Source: Pseudomonas sp. PSB18 (lineage in GTDB: Bacteria > Pseudomonadota > Gammaproteobacteria > Pseudomonadales > Pseudomonadaceae). Taken from it: a stretch of DNA of 64,000 nt. The DNA is taken from contig NZ_NOIN01000005.1 of assembly GCF_014596565.1 (NCBI RefSeq), positions 372,001 to 436,000 of the forward strand, given 5' to 3'. Every line of letters starts with the position of its first letter. Position 1 is the first letter of the stretch. Under the pieces are notes generated by a model. That model did no database searches. It was not told the DNA's origin and saw only the letters and a list, made by a program, of their open reading frames with translations. Shown piece after piece: positions 1 through 12,300 of the stretch. Both the position numbers and the translations under genes were made by a program.

Positions 1-30
1 CCACCGCTATCGCGAGCAGGCTCGCTCCCA
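1..30. repeat. REP element (Pseudomonas type)
   Basis: The first 30 bases contain GCTATCGCGAGCAGGCTCGC followed by TCCCA, the standard Pseudomonas REP arm; similar arms appear at 49891-49913 and 50144-50166. It begins only about 7 nt after the stop codon of the four-module NRPS gene. REPs normally sit between genes, so this marks an intergenic gap after module 13. The rest of the element, and any partner arm, is cut off by the window edge. Confidence 0.8.
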
Positions 31-36
31 TCGGAC

Positions 37-3000
37 TCAGATGCGTCGCTGGCGCGTGAGCGCCGGAATCTTCGTCTCGGGCACTTCGATGCGTTGTACC
101 TGCCCCACCGCCGCGGCCACCAATGCCAGCGTCGGTTGACCGAACAACACACGGACATCGGCCTCCATGCCTTCCTTGCGCATGCGTTCGATCAGCGCCA
201 CGGCCAACAACGAGTGTCCGCCCAGTTCAAAGAAATGGTCATGGCGACCAACGCGCTCGACCTTCAGCAACTCGGCCCACAGCGCCGCAAGCTTCATCTC
301 GGTGTCACCCAGGGGGGCTTCATAAAGACGCAGGGAAAACGCGCTGCTATCGGGTGCCGGCAAGGCCTTGCGGTCGAGCTTGCCGTTGGGGGTCAGGGGC
401 AGTTCATCGAGGTGCACGTAGGCCACGGGGACCATATAGGCCGGCAGTTGCGCTTGCAGATAGCTGCGCAGAGCCTCGATATCCACCGCTTCCGATTGAG
501 TGAAATAAGCCACCAGGCGTTTGTCGCCCGGCACGTCTTCACGGGCCAGTACCACCGCTTCCTTCACGGCGTCGTGTTGAGCGAGCTTGGCTTCGATCTC
601 ACCCAGTTCGATGCGGAAACCACGGATCTTCACCTGGTCGTCGTTGCGGCCCAGGTATTCGATATTGCCGTCCGGGAGATAGCGGCCGAGGTCGCCGGTT
701 TTGTACATCCGGGCATTCGGTTCACGGCTGAACGGATCCTTGAGGAAACGTTCAGCCGTCAGGTCATCGCGATTGAGATAGCCACGGGCGACACCAGCGC
801 CGCCGATGTAAATCTCTCCCGGTACACCCAGCGGCACCGGTTGTTTATGTTCATCCAGCAAGTAGAACTGGGTGTTGGCGACCGGTTTGCCAATATGCGC
901 GGCAAACCCATCTTCGCGAGCCATCGAGACCCAACTGGAGTACGTCGTGGTTTCCGAAGGACCATAGAGGTTGCACAGGCGCTTGACTGAGGTCTGTTCG
1001 AACAGTGCCTCCATCAGACTGCGCTTGAGCGCTTCACCGGCCACGTTCACCGTGTCCACGCCCTCGCCCAGCCCACCCGACTCCAACAGCGCCTTGAGCG
1101 CCGACGGCACGGTGTTGATCAGGGTGATGTCGTGCTCGCCGTGTTGCAGTTCCAGCACATTAGTGACGACCTCGATGCTGCCGCCGCTAGTCAACGGTGC
1201 AAAGCACTCGTAAACCGCGAGATCGAAGTTCAGCGAGGTCGAGAACAGGGTTTTCGACAGGGTTTGCGCATCGAACGACCGATGGGCCCAAGTCAGGAAG
1301 TTCACCGTGTTGCGGTGCTCGATCATCACGCCTTTCGGCAAGCCGGTGGAACCGGAGGTGTAGATCACGTAGGCCAAGTGCGATGAGGTCAGCCCTGCAA
1401 CCTCTGGATTCGAGACCGACTCGTCCTGCCAGCGCCCGCTGCCCAAATCGATGACCGGCATCGTGGCATCAGCCAACAACCCAAGGGTCGCCGACTGAGC
1501 CAGCACCACGGCCGGCGCGCTGTCCTCCAGCATGTAGGCAATCCGATCCGCCGGATAGGCCGGATCCAGCGGCACATAACCGCCCCCCGCCTTGAGGATC
1601 GCCAGCAAGCCCACGACCATGTCGAGGCCACGCTCGACACAGATCGCCACCCGCGAATCCGGCCGCACGCCCTGCCCGCGCAGGTAATGCGCCAGGCGGT
1701 TGGCTTGCTCGTTCAATTCGCGGTAGCTCAGGCGTTGCTCACCATGCCGCACCGCCAGCGCATCCGGCGTGCGCTGCACCTGCTCCTCGAACAACCCATG
1801 GACGGTCTGCTCCAGCGGATACTCGGCCTTGGTGGCGTTGAACGCCACCAGCAGTTGCTCACGCTCCGCTGCGGGCAGAATCGGCAGATCGTGAAGGGGT
1901 GCCCCCGGTGTCTGCTCGAGCATCCGGATCAGGCCTAGCAACGCCTGCTGCACATAACCGCAGATGCGTTGTGCGCCCATCTGTGCAGGCGTCATGACCG
2001 TGAAGCTGAATGCCTCGCCTTGGTCATCGACGTTCAAGGTCAGCGGATAGTTGGTGCGCTCCTCGCCACTGAGTATCTGGATACCCTCCCAGGCCGACAA
2101 CGCTTCGGTCGACGTCGTCGCCCCGGTATGACGGTAGTTGAGCAAGGCACTGAACAACGGCGTCGGTGCTTCCACGCCGCTGCAACGTTGCGCCAGGGCC
2201 AACGAGGCGTGCTCATGGCCGAGCAACGCGGTCAAGCGTGCATGGGTCGCCTTCACGCCCGCACCGACAGCGGTTTGCCCCAGGCTCACCCGCAGCGGCA
2301 AGGTATTGATGAACATCCCCAGCGCCCGGTCGGCACCCTCGCCGCCCTGCATCCGGCCGACCAGCACAGTACCGAACACCACGTCGTCCTTGCCCGACAC
2401 CTTGCCCAGCACCTGCGCCCAGACCAAGTGATACAGGCTGGCCGCGCTCACGCCCAACTGACGGGCCTGGGCTCGCACCCGTCGACTCAGATCGGCATCG
2501 ACGTCCTGGCGAACCTCTTCGATGCCACTGCCGTCGCCTTGCACATCCTGCAAGCCGAACGGCAGCGTCGGTTCGTCGAGGTCACCCAGCATGTCGCGGA
2601 AGAACGCTTCATGAGCCTCACGGCTTACGCCCAAGCGGGCCTGGGCCACGTAATTGCGATACGGCACCGATATTGGCAAACGCTGTGCTTGCCCGAGCAT
2701 GTACGCCTCGATTTCCGCCGCCAGCGCCGCCAGGGAGGTGGCATCGTCCACCAGGTGATGGAACAGCAGGATGCCCACCCAGCGTTGATTCATCGGATCT
2801 TGCGCATAGGCAATTCGCATCATCGGCGCCTGGCGCACGTCCAGGCGGTAGTGCCGCGGGTCGAAACGCTGATGCAGTTGCATGGCGATATCGCCTGCCG
2901 CCGGGTCCAGCGGTACCGCTTCCACACCCAGCTCCGCGTTACGCCAGACCACCTGCACCGGCTCGGCCAGGCCTTCCCAGACCACACCGGTGCGCAGGAT

Positions 3001-3300
3001 GTCGTGACGGGCGACGACCGCTTGCAACGCTTGGGCAAAATCCTCCAGGCGGGTGAAATTGTCGAAACCGAACATCACATATTGCAGGTAGGGATCGCCC
3101 TGGGCGGCAGCGAGATGGTGATACAGAATGCCTTCCTGCAACGGCGCCAGGGCATAGATGTCCTGCACGTTGGCAACGCCGCCGGGCACGGTGGCGACGA
3201 TTCGGTCGATGGCCTCCTGGTCCAGGTCGGCCAGGGGCAACATGGCGGGGGTGATCCGCGAGCAGCCGTGCGGGATCCGGTTGACCGGCACCACAACATC
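37..3300 (-). other. NRPS module 13: C-A(Ala)-T
   Basis: This covers roughly residues 3299-4385 of the four-module NRPS. The C domain has HHLVDDATS (2734-2760) instead of the HHxxLDH of most sibling domains, and ARHDILRT instead of DRHDILRT. The A-domain specificity residues read D-L-Y-N-N-A-L-T-Y, an alanine-type code. The A domain is nearly identical to those of modules 3, 4 and 5, and at DNA level closest to module 4. The C domain is closest to that of module 9. Confidence 0.8.
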
Positions 3301-6300
3301 CGTGCACGTACCAACCGCAGCGGCCAATGCAGCCAATGTCGGCTGGCCGAACAGCACGCGCACATCGGCGCTCAAACCGGCCTGGCGCATGCGTTCGATC
3401 ATTTTCACCGCCAGCAGCGAATGACCGCCCAACTCGAAGAAGTTGTCATGGCGACCGATCCGCTCCAGGTCCAGCAAATCCTGCCAGATTCCGGCAATGG
3501 CGACTTCGACTTCACCTTGCGGCGCTTCGTACTCACGGGTAATGACCGACGCCAGGTCCGGCGCCGGTAGCGCCTTGCGATTCAATTTGCCATTCGGCGT
3601 CAGCGGCAACGCTTCAAGTTGCACATAGGCTGCCGGTACCATGTATTCCGGCAGTTGCCCTTGCAACTGAGTCCGCAGGCTTTCGATCTCGACGCGGTGC
3701 TCGTCACCGTGCACGGTGAAGTACGCCACCAGCCGCTTGGCCCCCGGCACGTCTTCGCGAGCCAGCACCACGGCTTCCTTGATCGCCCCGTGCTGGGCAA
3801 GCTTGGCCTCGATCTCGCCCAGTTCGATACGGAAACCGCGGATCTTCACCTGATCGTCGTTACGGCCCAGGTAGTCGATATTGCCGTCCGCCAGGTAACG
3901 ACCCAGGTCGCCGGTGCGGTACATCCGCGCGTTCGGACGGTCGCTGAACGGGTCGGCGAGGAAACGCTCGGCCGTCAGCTCCGCACGGTGCAGATACCCT
4001 CGCGCCACCTGGACGCCACCGATGTAGATCTCCCCGGCCACGCCCATAGGCACAGGTTGCTGGTGGGCGTCGAGCAGGTAGATCCGAGTGTTGGCGATCG
4101 GCTTGCCGATCGGCGTGCTGTCCGGTGTCTCGGCGCCCGTGCAGTCCCAGGCGGTGACGTCCACCGCCGCTTCGGTCGGGCCGTACAGGTTGTGCAACGC
4201 AGCCCCTGGCAATTGCGCCTTGAAGCGACGCACCAGATGGCCCGGCAAGGCTTCGCCACTGCACATCACCTGGCGCAACCCCTCGCATTCGCCAGCTTCG
4301 CCATGGGCCAGGAACACGTCCAGCATCGACGGGACGAAGTGCAGCGTGGTGATGCCCTGGGTCTGGATCACTTCGCGCAGGTACGCCGGGTCGCGATGCC
4401 CGCCCGGACGCGCCATCACCAGCCGGGCACCGGTGAACAGCGGCCAGAAGAACTCCCACACAGAGACGTCGAAGCTGAACGGGGTCTTCTGCAGCACCGC
4501 ATCCGCGGCGCTCAGCGTGTAGGCCTCCTGCATCCACAACAGGCGGTTGACCACCGCACCATGCTCGTTCATCACGCCTTTGGGCAGGCCGGTGGAGCCA
4601 GAGGTGTAAATCACATAAGCCAAGTGATCGGCCCGCAGGCCTTGCACCTGCGGATTGCCGGTCGGTTGCGTGGCGAAGTCTTGCTCTTCGAGCACCATCA
4701 CCCTGGCGTTGGTCGCGGGCAGGCTCGCCTGCAAGGCGCGTTGGATCAGCACCACGGCCGGGGCGCTGTTTTCCAGCATGTAGGCCAAACGGTCAGCCGG
4801 ATAATCCGGGTCGAGCGGCACGTAGGCAGCGCCCGCTTTCAGAATGCCCAGCAGCGCCGCGACCATGTCCGTGCTGCGGTCCATGCAGATCGCCACGCGG
4901 TCATCCGCGTGAATACCCAGGGCAAGCAAGCGATGGGCGATTTGGTTGGCCCGGTGGTTCAACTGCGCGTAACTCAGCTGCTCTGCGTCAGCCACCACTG
5001 CAATGCCGTCTGGTGACGCCAGTGCCTGCGCTTCGAACAGACCGTGCAAGGTCAACCCTTGCGGATAGTCGACGGCCGTAGCGTTGAACGTTTCCAGCAG
5101 GTGTTGGCGCTCGACCGCCGGCAGGCTCTCCAGCTCGTACGGCGGCGTGTCGGATCCTTGCTCCAGTGCGGTTACAAGGCTTTCGAGGGTGGTTTGCATG
5201 TACTCGCCGATGCGTTGCGCACCGATTCCGCGCGCCACCTGCACCACCAGGCTGAACCCTTCGCCCTCATCATCCACGGCCAGCGTCAACGGGTAGTTGG
5301 TACGTTCCTCACCACCGATGGACTCGATCCCCTGCCACGCCGACACCATCTGCGCGGTGACTTCGACCGAGCAATGGCGATAATTGAGCATGGCACTGAA
5401 CAGCGGCGTCGGCGCTACCACGCCACTGCAACGCTGGGCCAGGGCCAGCGGAGCGTGCTCATGACCGAGCAGTGCGGTGAGCCGTTGATGCGTGGTTTTC
5501 ACACCCTCCCGCACACCGCACCCACCCAGGCTCACCCGCAACGGCAGGGTATTGATGAACATGCCCAACGCATGATCGGCACCCTCTCCGCCTTGCATCC
5601 GACCCAGCAGCACCGTGCCGAAGACCACTTCGTCGCGTCCGCTGACACGGCCCAGCACCTGTGCCCAGGCCAAATGCATCAGGCTCGCCGCACTGACACC
5701 CAACTGCCGCGCCTGGCCACGAAGACGACGACACAGTCCCGCCCCCAGCGCCAGCTTTACCTCCTCCACGCCGTTACCGTCACCTTGCACATCCCGCAGG
5801 CCGAACGGCAGCGTCGGCTCATCGATATCGCCAAGCATGTCGCGGAAGAACCCTTCGTGCTCCTCCTGGCTGACGCCGAGGCGCGCCTGGGTCACGTAGT
5901 TGCGGTAAGGCACCGCAGCGCCCAGCTGGTCGGCCCTGCCGAGCAAGTGGGCCTGCATTTCCCGCTCCAACACCTCCAGCGCGGTATGGTCCAGCACCGA
6001 GTGATGGAACAACAGCATCGCCACCCAGCGCTGATTGGCGACATCTTCTGCGAACACCAGGCGCAACAACGGCGCCTGGCGCATATCCAGCCGGTAATGA
6101 CGGGCATCGAAACGCTCATACATTTGTGCAACAACTTCTGCGCCGTCAGCTTCCGGTTCGAATGCCTCGAAGCTGAGTTGCGCCCGACGCCACACGACCT
6201 GCACCGGTTCGTCGAGCCCTTCCCAAGCCATCGATGTCCTGAGGATGTCATGGCGATCGATCACCTGCTGCAACGCCTGGGCGAAGCTATCCAGACGACT

Positions 6301-9300
6301 GCGGTCATCAAAACCGAACAGCGTCTGCAACACGTAGGGGTCACCTCTGTTTGCGGTCAGATGGTGATACAGGATGCCTTCCTGCAACGGCGCCAGGGGG
6401 TAGATGTCCTGGACGTTGCCCGCACCACCCGGCACGCTCGCCACGATCCGGTCGATGGCCTCCTGGCTCAGAATGGCCAGTGGCAACATGTCCGGCGTGA
6501 TCCGCTCGCAACCTTCGACAATGGCATTGGCCGGTACCACCACATCGCGATGCCCACCCACCGCAGCGGCCAATGCCCGTAGCGTTGGCTGGCTGAACAG
6601 GTCGCGCACGTCTACCGACAGACCGGCCTGACGCATCCGCTCGATCAACCTCATCGCCAACAGCGAATGACCGCCCAGTTCGAAGAAATGATCGTGACGG
6701 CCGACCCGTTCCACCTTCAACAGGTCCACCCACAAGCCGGCCAGGGTCTGTTCGATTTCCCCCTGCGGCGCCTCGTAGGCTTCGCTCGCGTAGGCCTCGG
6801 CATGCGGCGCGGGCAGCGCCTTGCGGTCCACCTTGCCGTTGAGTGTCAGAGGGAAAAGCGGCAGGAACACGAACGCGCCGGGCACCATGTACTCGGCCAG
6901 GGTTGCGGACAACTGCTCCCGCAGCCCGGCCACAGTCAACGTGACTTCCGGCTGCGCAATGACATAGGCCACCAGGCGTTTCTCGCCCGATTCATCGGCC
7001 CGCACCATCACCACGGCATCCTGCACCCCTGCACAGGTGACCAGTCTGGCTTCGATTTCACCCAGTTCGATCCGGAAACCCCGGATCTTCACTTGATCGT
7101 CGTTACGCCCCAGGCACTCCAGGCTGCCTTCCGGCAACCAGCGGCCAAGGTCGCCCGTGCGGTACAGCAACGCCCCAGGCTCGTCGCTGAACGGATCGGC
7201 AATGAATTTCTCCGCAGTGAGGTCGGGACGGTTCAGATACCCCTTCGCCACGCCTTTGCCGCCGATGTAGATTTCGCCGACGACACCCAACGGAACCAGT
7301 TGCTGGCGCGCATCCAGCACGTACACCTGGGTATTGGAGATCGGTCCGCCAATCGGCACGCTCTGCGCGTCTTCGGCCACCGCCTTCACTTCCAGCGTAG
7401 TGGCGTAGGTGGTGGTTTCAGTCGGGCCATAGCAATGCACCAGGCGCAACGCCGGCGCCAGGCTCAGCAGGCGCCGGAACGACGCCACATCGGCCCGTTC
7501 GCCACCGCACAGCAGAATACGCAGACCAGCCATGGCCTCAGGAATCAGTTGCACGTACTGATTGAAGATCGCCGTGGTCACGAACAACACCGTGGCCCCC
7601 GACTCACTCAGCACGTGGGCGAAACGTGCCGGCTCAAGCAGCGTCTCATGATCGATCACCACCACCTGCCCGCCGTTGAGCAGCGCGCCCCACACGTCCA
7701 TGGTACTGGCGTCGAACGCCGGGTTGGAGGCAAAGGCGATCCGGTCATGCTCATTGAAGTCGGCATAGCCGTTATTGATCACCAACCGATTGATTGCCCG
7801 GTGTGGAACCAGTACGCCCTTGGGCTGACCCGTGGAGCCAGAGGTATACATGATGTAGGCAATCGACTCGCTGGACTGTTCAAGCCCTGGATTGTGGGTG
7901 GCCCCGTGCGGTTCCAGCGTGTCCAGATCAACGCGGCGCACGTTCGGGGGTATCGACTCGCTGCTGGACGTCAATACAAAGAACGCCCGGCAATCCGCGA
8001 GCATGAATCCCTGCCGCTCCAGCGAAGCATTCCGGTCCAGCGGGACGTAGGTCGCCGCGCACTTGAGAATGGCCAACTGGCTGGTCAGCAGATCGATCGA
8101 ACGCGGCAACAGGATCGCCACACAGTCGTTCGGTCGCACGCCAAGACCGATCAGGTGATGGGCCAGGCGGTTCGCTTGCGCGTTCAGCTCCCCATAAGTC
8201 ACTTGCCGCTGTCCATGTTTCACCGCAATTGCCTGCGGCAAGTGGGCCGCCCGGGCCTCGAACAGCGCCAACACGGTCTCGTCCTGAGGATAGATGCGCC
8301 GGGTGGCGTTGAAGTCCACCAGCAACTGGTCGCGTTCGACCTGCGGCAGGATTTCCAGACGGTTGAGCGGGGTTTGCAGCGCTTGCTCCAGCGCCTGCAC
8401 CAACCGCTCGAGCGCGGTGTACATGTACGCGCAGATGCGGCTTGCGCCAACGCCTTGCGACACCAGGGTACTCAGGGAAAAGCCGTCGCCCAGGTCGTCC
8501 ACCGACAGCGCCAGCGGATAGTTCGTGCGTTCTTCGCTGTCCAGGGCTTCCATGCCCTGCCAGGCGGCCGTGGCCTGCGCCGAGATGACCCCGGCGGCAC
8601 TGTGCCGATAGTTCAGCAAGGCACTGAACAGCGGGGCCGGAGCCGCGACGCGGCTGCAACGTTGCGCCAGGGCCAGCGAAGCATGCTCATGACCAAGCAA
8701 TGCAGTCAGCCGCTCGTGGACCGCCTTGACCCCGGCCTCCGCGCCCTGCTCATCCAGCATCACTCGCAGCGGCAAGGTGTTGATGAACATCCCCAGGGCC
8801 CGGTCGGCGCCTTCGCCACCCTGCATCCGCCCCATCAGTACGGTGCCGAACACCACATCCTCGCGCCCGGACAAGCGCCCCAGCACCTGTGCCCAGGCCA
8901 GATGGTGAAGGCTGGCGGCGCTCACGCCCATCCGGCGTGCCTGGGCCCGCAGACGGCGACTCAAATCGGCATTCACTGCGAGCCGCGCTTCCTCGATACC
9001 GCGACCGTCACCCTGCACCTGCTGCAAACCAAGGGGCAGCGTCGGCTCATCGACATCACCGAGCATGTCCCGGAAAAAGGCCTCGTGCTGTTCCTCGCTG
9101 ATACCCAGGCGCGCCTGGGCCACGTAATTGCGGTACGGCATCGCTGCCGGCAATTGTTCCTGCTGCCCCAGCAGGTGCATCTGCATTTCCTGTTGCACCA
9201 CGTCCAACGCGGTATGGTCCAGGGCGATGTGGTGGAACAACAGCATCGCCACCCAACGCTCGTTGAGCGGGTCACGGGCAAATCGAAGACACATCAGCGG

Positions 9301-12300
9301 AGCCTGGCGGATATCGAGGCGATGATGACGGGAATCGAAGCGCGAATGCAGCTGGGCCACGACGTCGCCATCCGATGCTTGTGCATCGAACGGTTCGACG
9401 CTCAGGACGGCCTTGCGCCAGACCACCTGCATCGGCTGTTCCAACCCCTCCCACAGCACCGAAGTCCGCAGAATGTCGTGGCGATCGATCACGCCTTGCA
9501 GCGCTTGCGCGAAGGCATTCAGGCGCGGTTTGTCCTGGAAGGCAAACATCGCCTGCAGCACATAGGGGTCGCCCTGTTGCGCCGAGAGGTGGTGATAAAG
9601 AATGCCGTCCTGCAGGGGCGCCAGCGGGTAGATGTCCTGGACATTCGCGGCACCGCCCGGCACCGTTGCGACGATGCAGTCGATAGCGTCCTGGGTCAAT
9701 GTGGCCAGGGGCAACATGTCCGGGGTGATCCGTTCACAACCGGGAACGATACCGTTGGCCGGCACCTGGACTTCATTGCCGCTGCCCACCGCCGCGGCCA
9801 GTGCCGCGAGGGTCGGTTGGCCGAACAACACCCGTACATCGGCGCTCAAGCCGACCTGGCGCATCTGCTCGATCAGGTTGACCGCCAGCAGGGAGTGGCC
9901 GCCCAGTTCGAAAAAGTGATCGTGACGCCCCACCCGCTCGACATTGAGGATCTGCGTCCACAACTTCGCCAGGAGGGTTTCGGTTTCGCCCACGGGCGCC
10001 TCATAACCGCGCGTCAGGATCGACGCCTGGTCCGGCATCGGCAAGGCCTTGCGATCGAGCTTGCCGTTGGCAGTCAGTGGCAAGGCATCGAGCCGCACAT
10101 AGGCAGCCGGCACCATGTAATCCGGCAAGCGGGTTTGCAGGTGGGTGCGCAGCGCTTCGATATCCACGTTGTCGCAAGGCGGTTGCAATGTGAAGTAGGC
10201 GACCAGGCGCTTTTCCCCCGGCACGTCTTCACGAACCAGTACCGCCGTGTCTTTTACGCTCTCGTGTTGTGCCAGCCGGGCTTCGATCTCGCCCGGCTCG
10301 ATGCGGAACCCGCGGATTTTCACCTGACCGTCGTTCCGGCCCAGGTATTCGATGTTGCCGTCCGGCAAATAGCGCCCCAGGTCACCGGTGCGGTACATCA
10401 AGGCCTGTGGGTTGAACGGATCCTGGATGAACTTCTCGGCGGTCAGCTCCGGCCGGTTCAAATAGCCGTTCGCAACGCCCAGGCCGGCGATATACAACTC
10501 GCCGGGTACACCGTGGGGCACGGGCCGATGCTGGGCGTCCAGCAGGTAGACTCGTGTGTTGCCGATCGGACGACCAATCGGAATGCTGCCCGCGTCGACC
10601 GACTTGATCTCGTAGGTGGTCGAGAAGGTGGTGGCTTCCGTTGGTCCGTAGCCGTTGAGCAGATGCTCCGGTGCGCCGTGTTCCAGGACGCGGCCGATCA
10701 CGGTCGGATCCAGCACATCGCCGCCGACGATCAGGTAGCGCAGTTGCCTGAACACTGTCATCAGGCTGGCGGCGTACTGGTGAAACAGCCCCGCCGTCAT
10801 CCACAACACATTGACCGACTGTTCAAGCAGGAACGTTGGCAGCCGTTCCTGGGACAGCAATACGTCCTGCTCCACCACAATCACACAACCGCCATTGAGC
10901 AACGGTGCCCAGACTTCCAGGGTGCTGGCGTCGAAAGCCGGGTTCGAAGCGAACGCCACGCGATCCTGCTCGTTGAAGTCGGCATAACCGTTGTTGATGA
11001 CCAGCCGGGAAATGGCCCGGTGCGGCACCAGCACGCCTTTCGGTGTGCCAGTGGAGCCGGAGGTGTACATGATATAGGCCGGTGCTTCGCTCGACTGCGG
11101 CGGCGAACCGTCCCATGCCGGCAGCCCCTCCAGGTCGAGACTATCGAGATCCACCCGCCGCACGCCATCGGCCAGGCTCTCGGTGCCGTGGGTCAACACC
11201 AGCACGGCCCGACTGTCCTGCAGCATGAACTGCTGGCGCTCCGCAGGTGCATTGACGTCCAGCGGCAGGTAGACCGCCGCGCACTTGAGGATCGCCAGTT
11301 GACTGATCAACAGGTCCAGCGAGCGCGGCAGCACGATGGCCACCGTATCCTGGGGCCGCACGCCAAGGGCAATCAGATGCCGGGCCAAGCCGTCGGCTTT
11401 GGCGTTCAGTTCCCGATAGGTCAGGGTCTGTCCTGCCTGTACCGCCGCCAGCGCATCCGGGCGGGCCTGCGCCTGCGCCTGGAACAAGGCATGAACCGTT
11501 TGCGCCTGCGGATAAGCACGATCGGTGTCGTTGAATGACTGCAACACTCGCTCACGCTCACCCTGCGGCAGCACCGACAGGTTGTTGAGCCGCGATTGCG
11601 GGGCGCTTTCCAGCGCCGTGATCAGGTACTCAAGCGCTGCCTGCATGTAATCGCAGATGCGCTGCGCGCCAATCTGCGCGCTCGCCTGCACCTCCAGGGC
11701 AAAGTCATCGGAGAAATCGTCCACCGAGAGGATCAAGGGATAGTTGGTCCGCTCCTGCGCGCTCAGGGCTTCAATGCCCTCCCAGGCCTGGAGCACTTCC
11801 GGCCCGGGAACCTGGGCCGCCCCAGCGCTGTGGCGATAGTTCAACAGTGCGCTGAACAGCGGCGCCGGTGCCGCCACGCCACTGCAGCGTTGTGCCAGGG
11901 CCAGGGAGGCATATTCATGACTGAGCAAGGCGCTCAGCCAGCCATGGGTGCTTTTCACCCCGTCGCACACACTCTGCGCGCCCACGCCCACCCGCAACGG
12001 CAAGGTATTGATGAACATGCCCAGCGCCCGGCTCAGGCTTTCACCGGCCTGCATGCGCCCCAGCATCACGGTACCGAACACCACATCTTCACGCCCCGAG
12101 ACGCAGCCCAGCACCTGGGCCCAGGCCAGGTGGAAGATGCTTGCCGCGCTGACCCCGAGCTGACGCGACTGCATCCGCACCCGGCGACTGAGCTCCTGGC
12201 TCAGCGGTTGGTGGTGCTCTTCGATGGCGCTGCCGTCGCCCAGCACATCCTGCTGCCCGAACGGCAAGGTCGGCTCATCCAGATCACCCAGCATCTTGCT

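Noticed and set aside
6667..11538. A 1623-codon open frame on the plus strand opposite the NRPS, and many similar long antisense frames.
   Set aside because: They are shadows of GC-rich NRPS codons on the other strand; their translations repeat with the module period and match no protein family.
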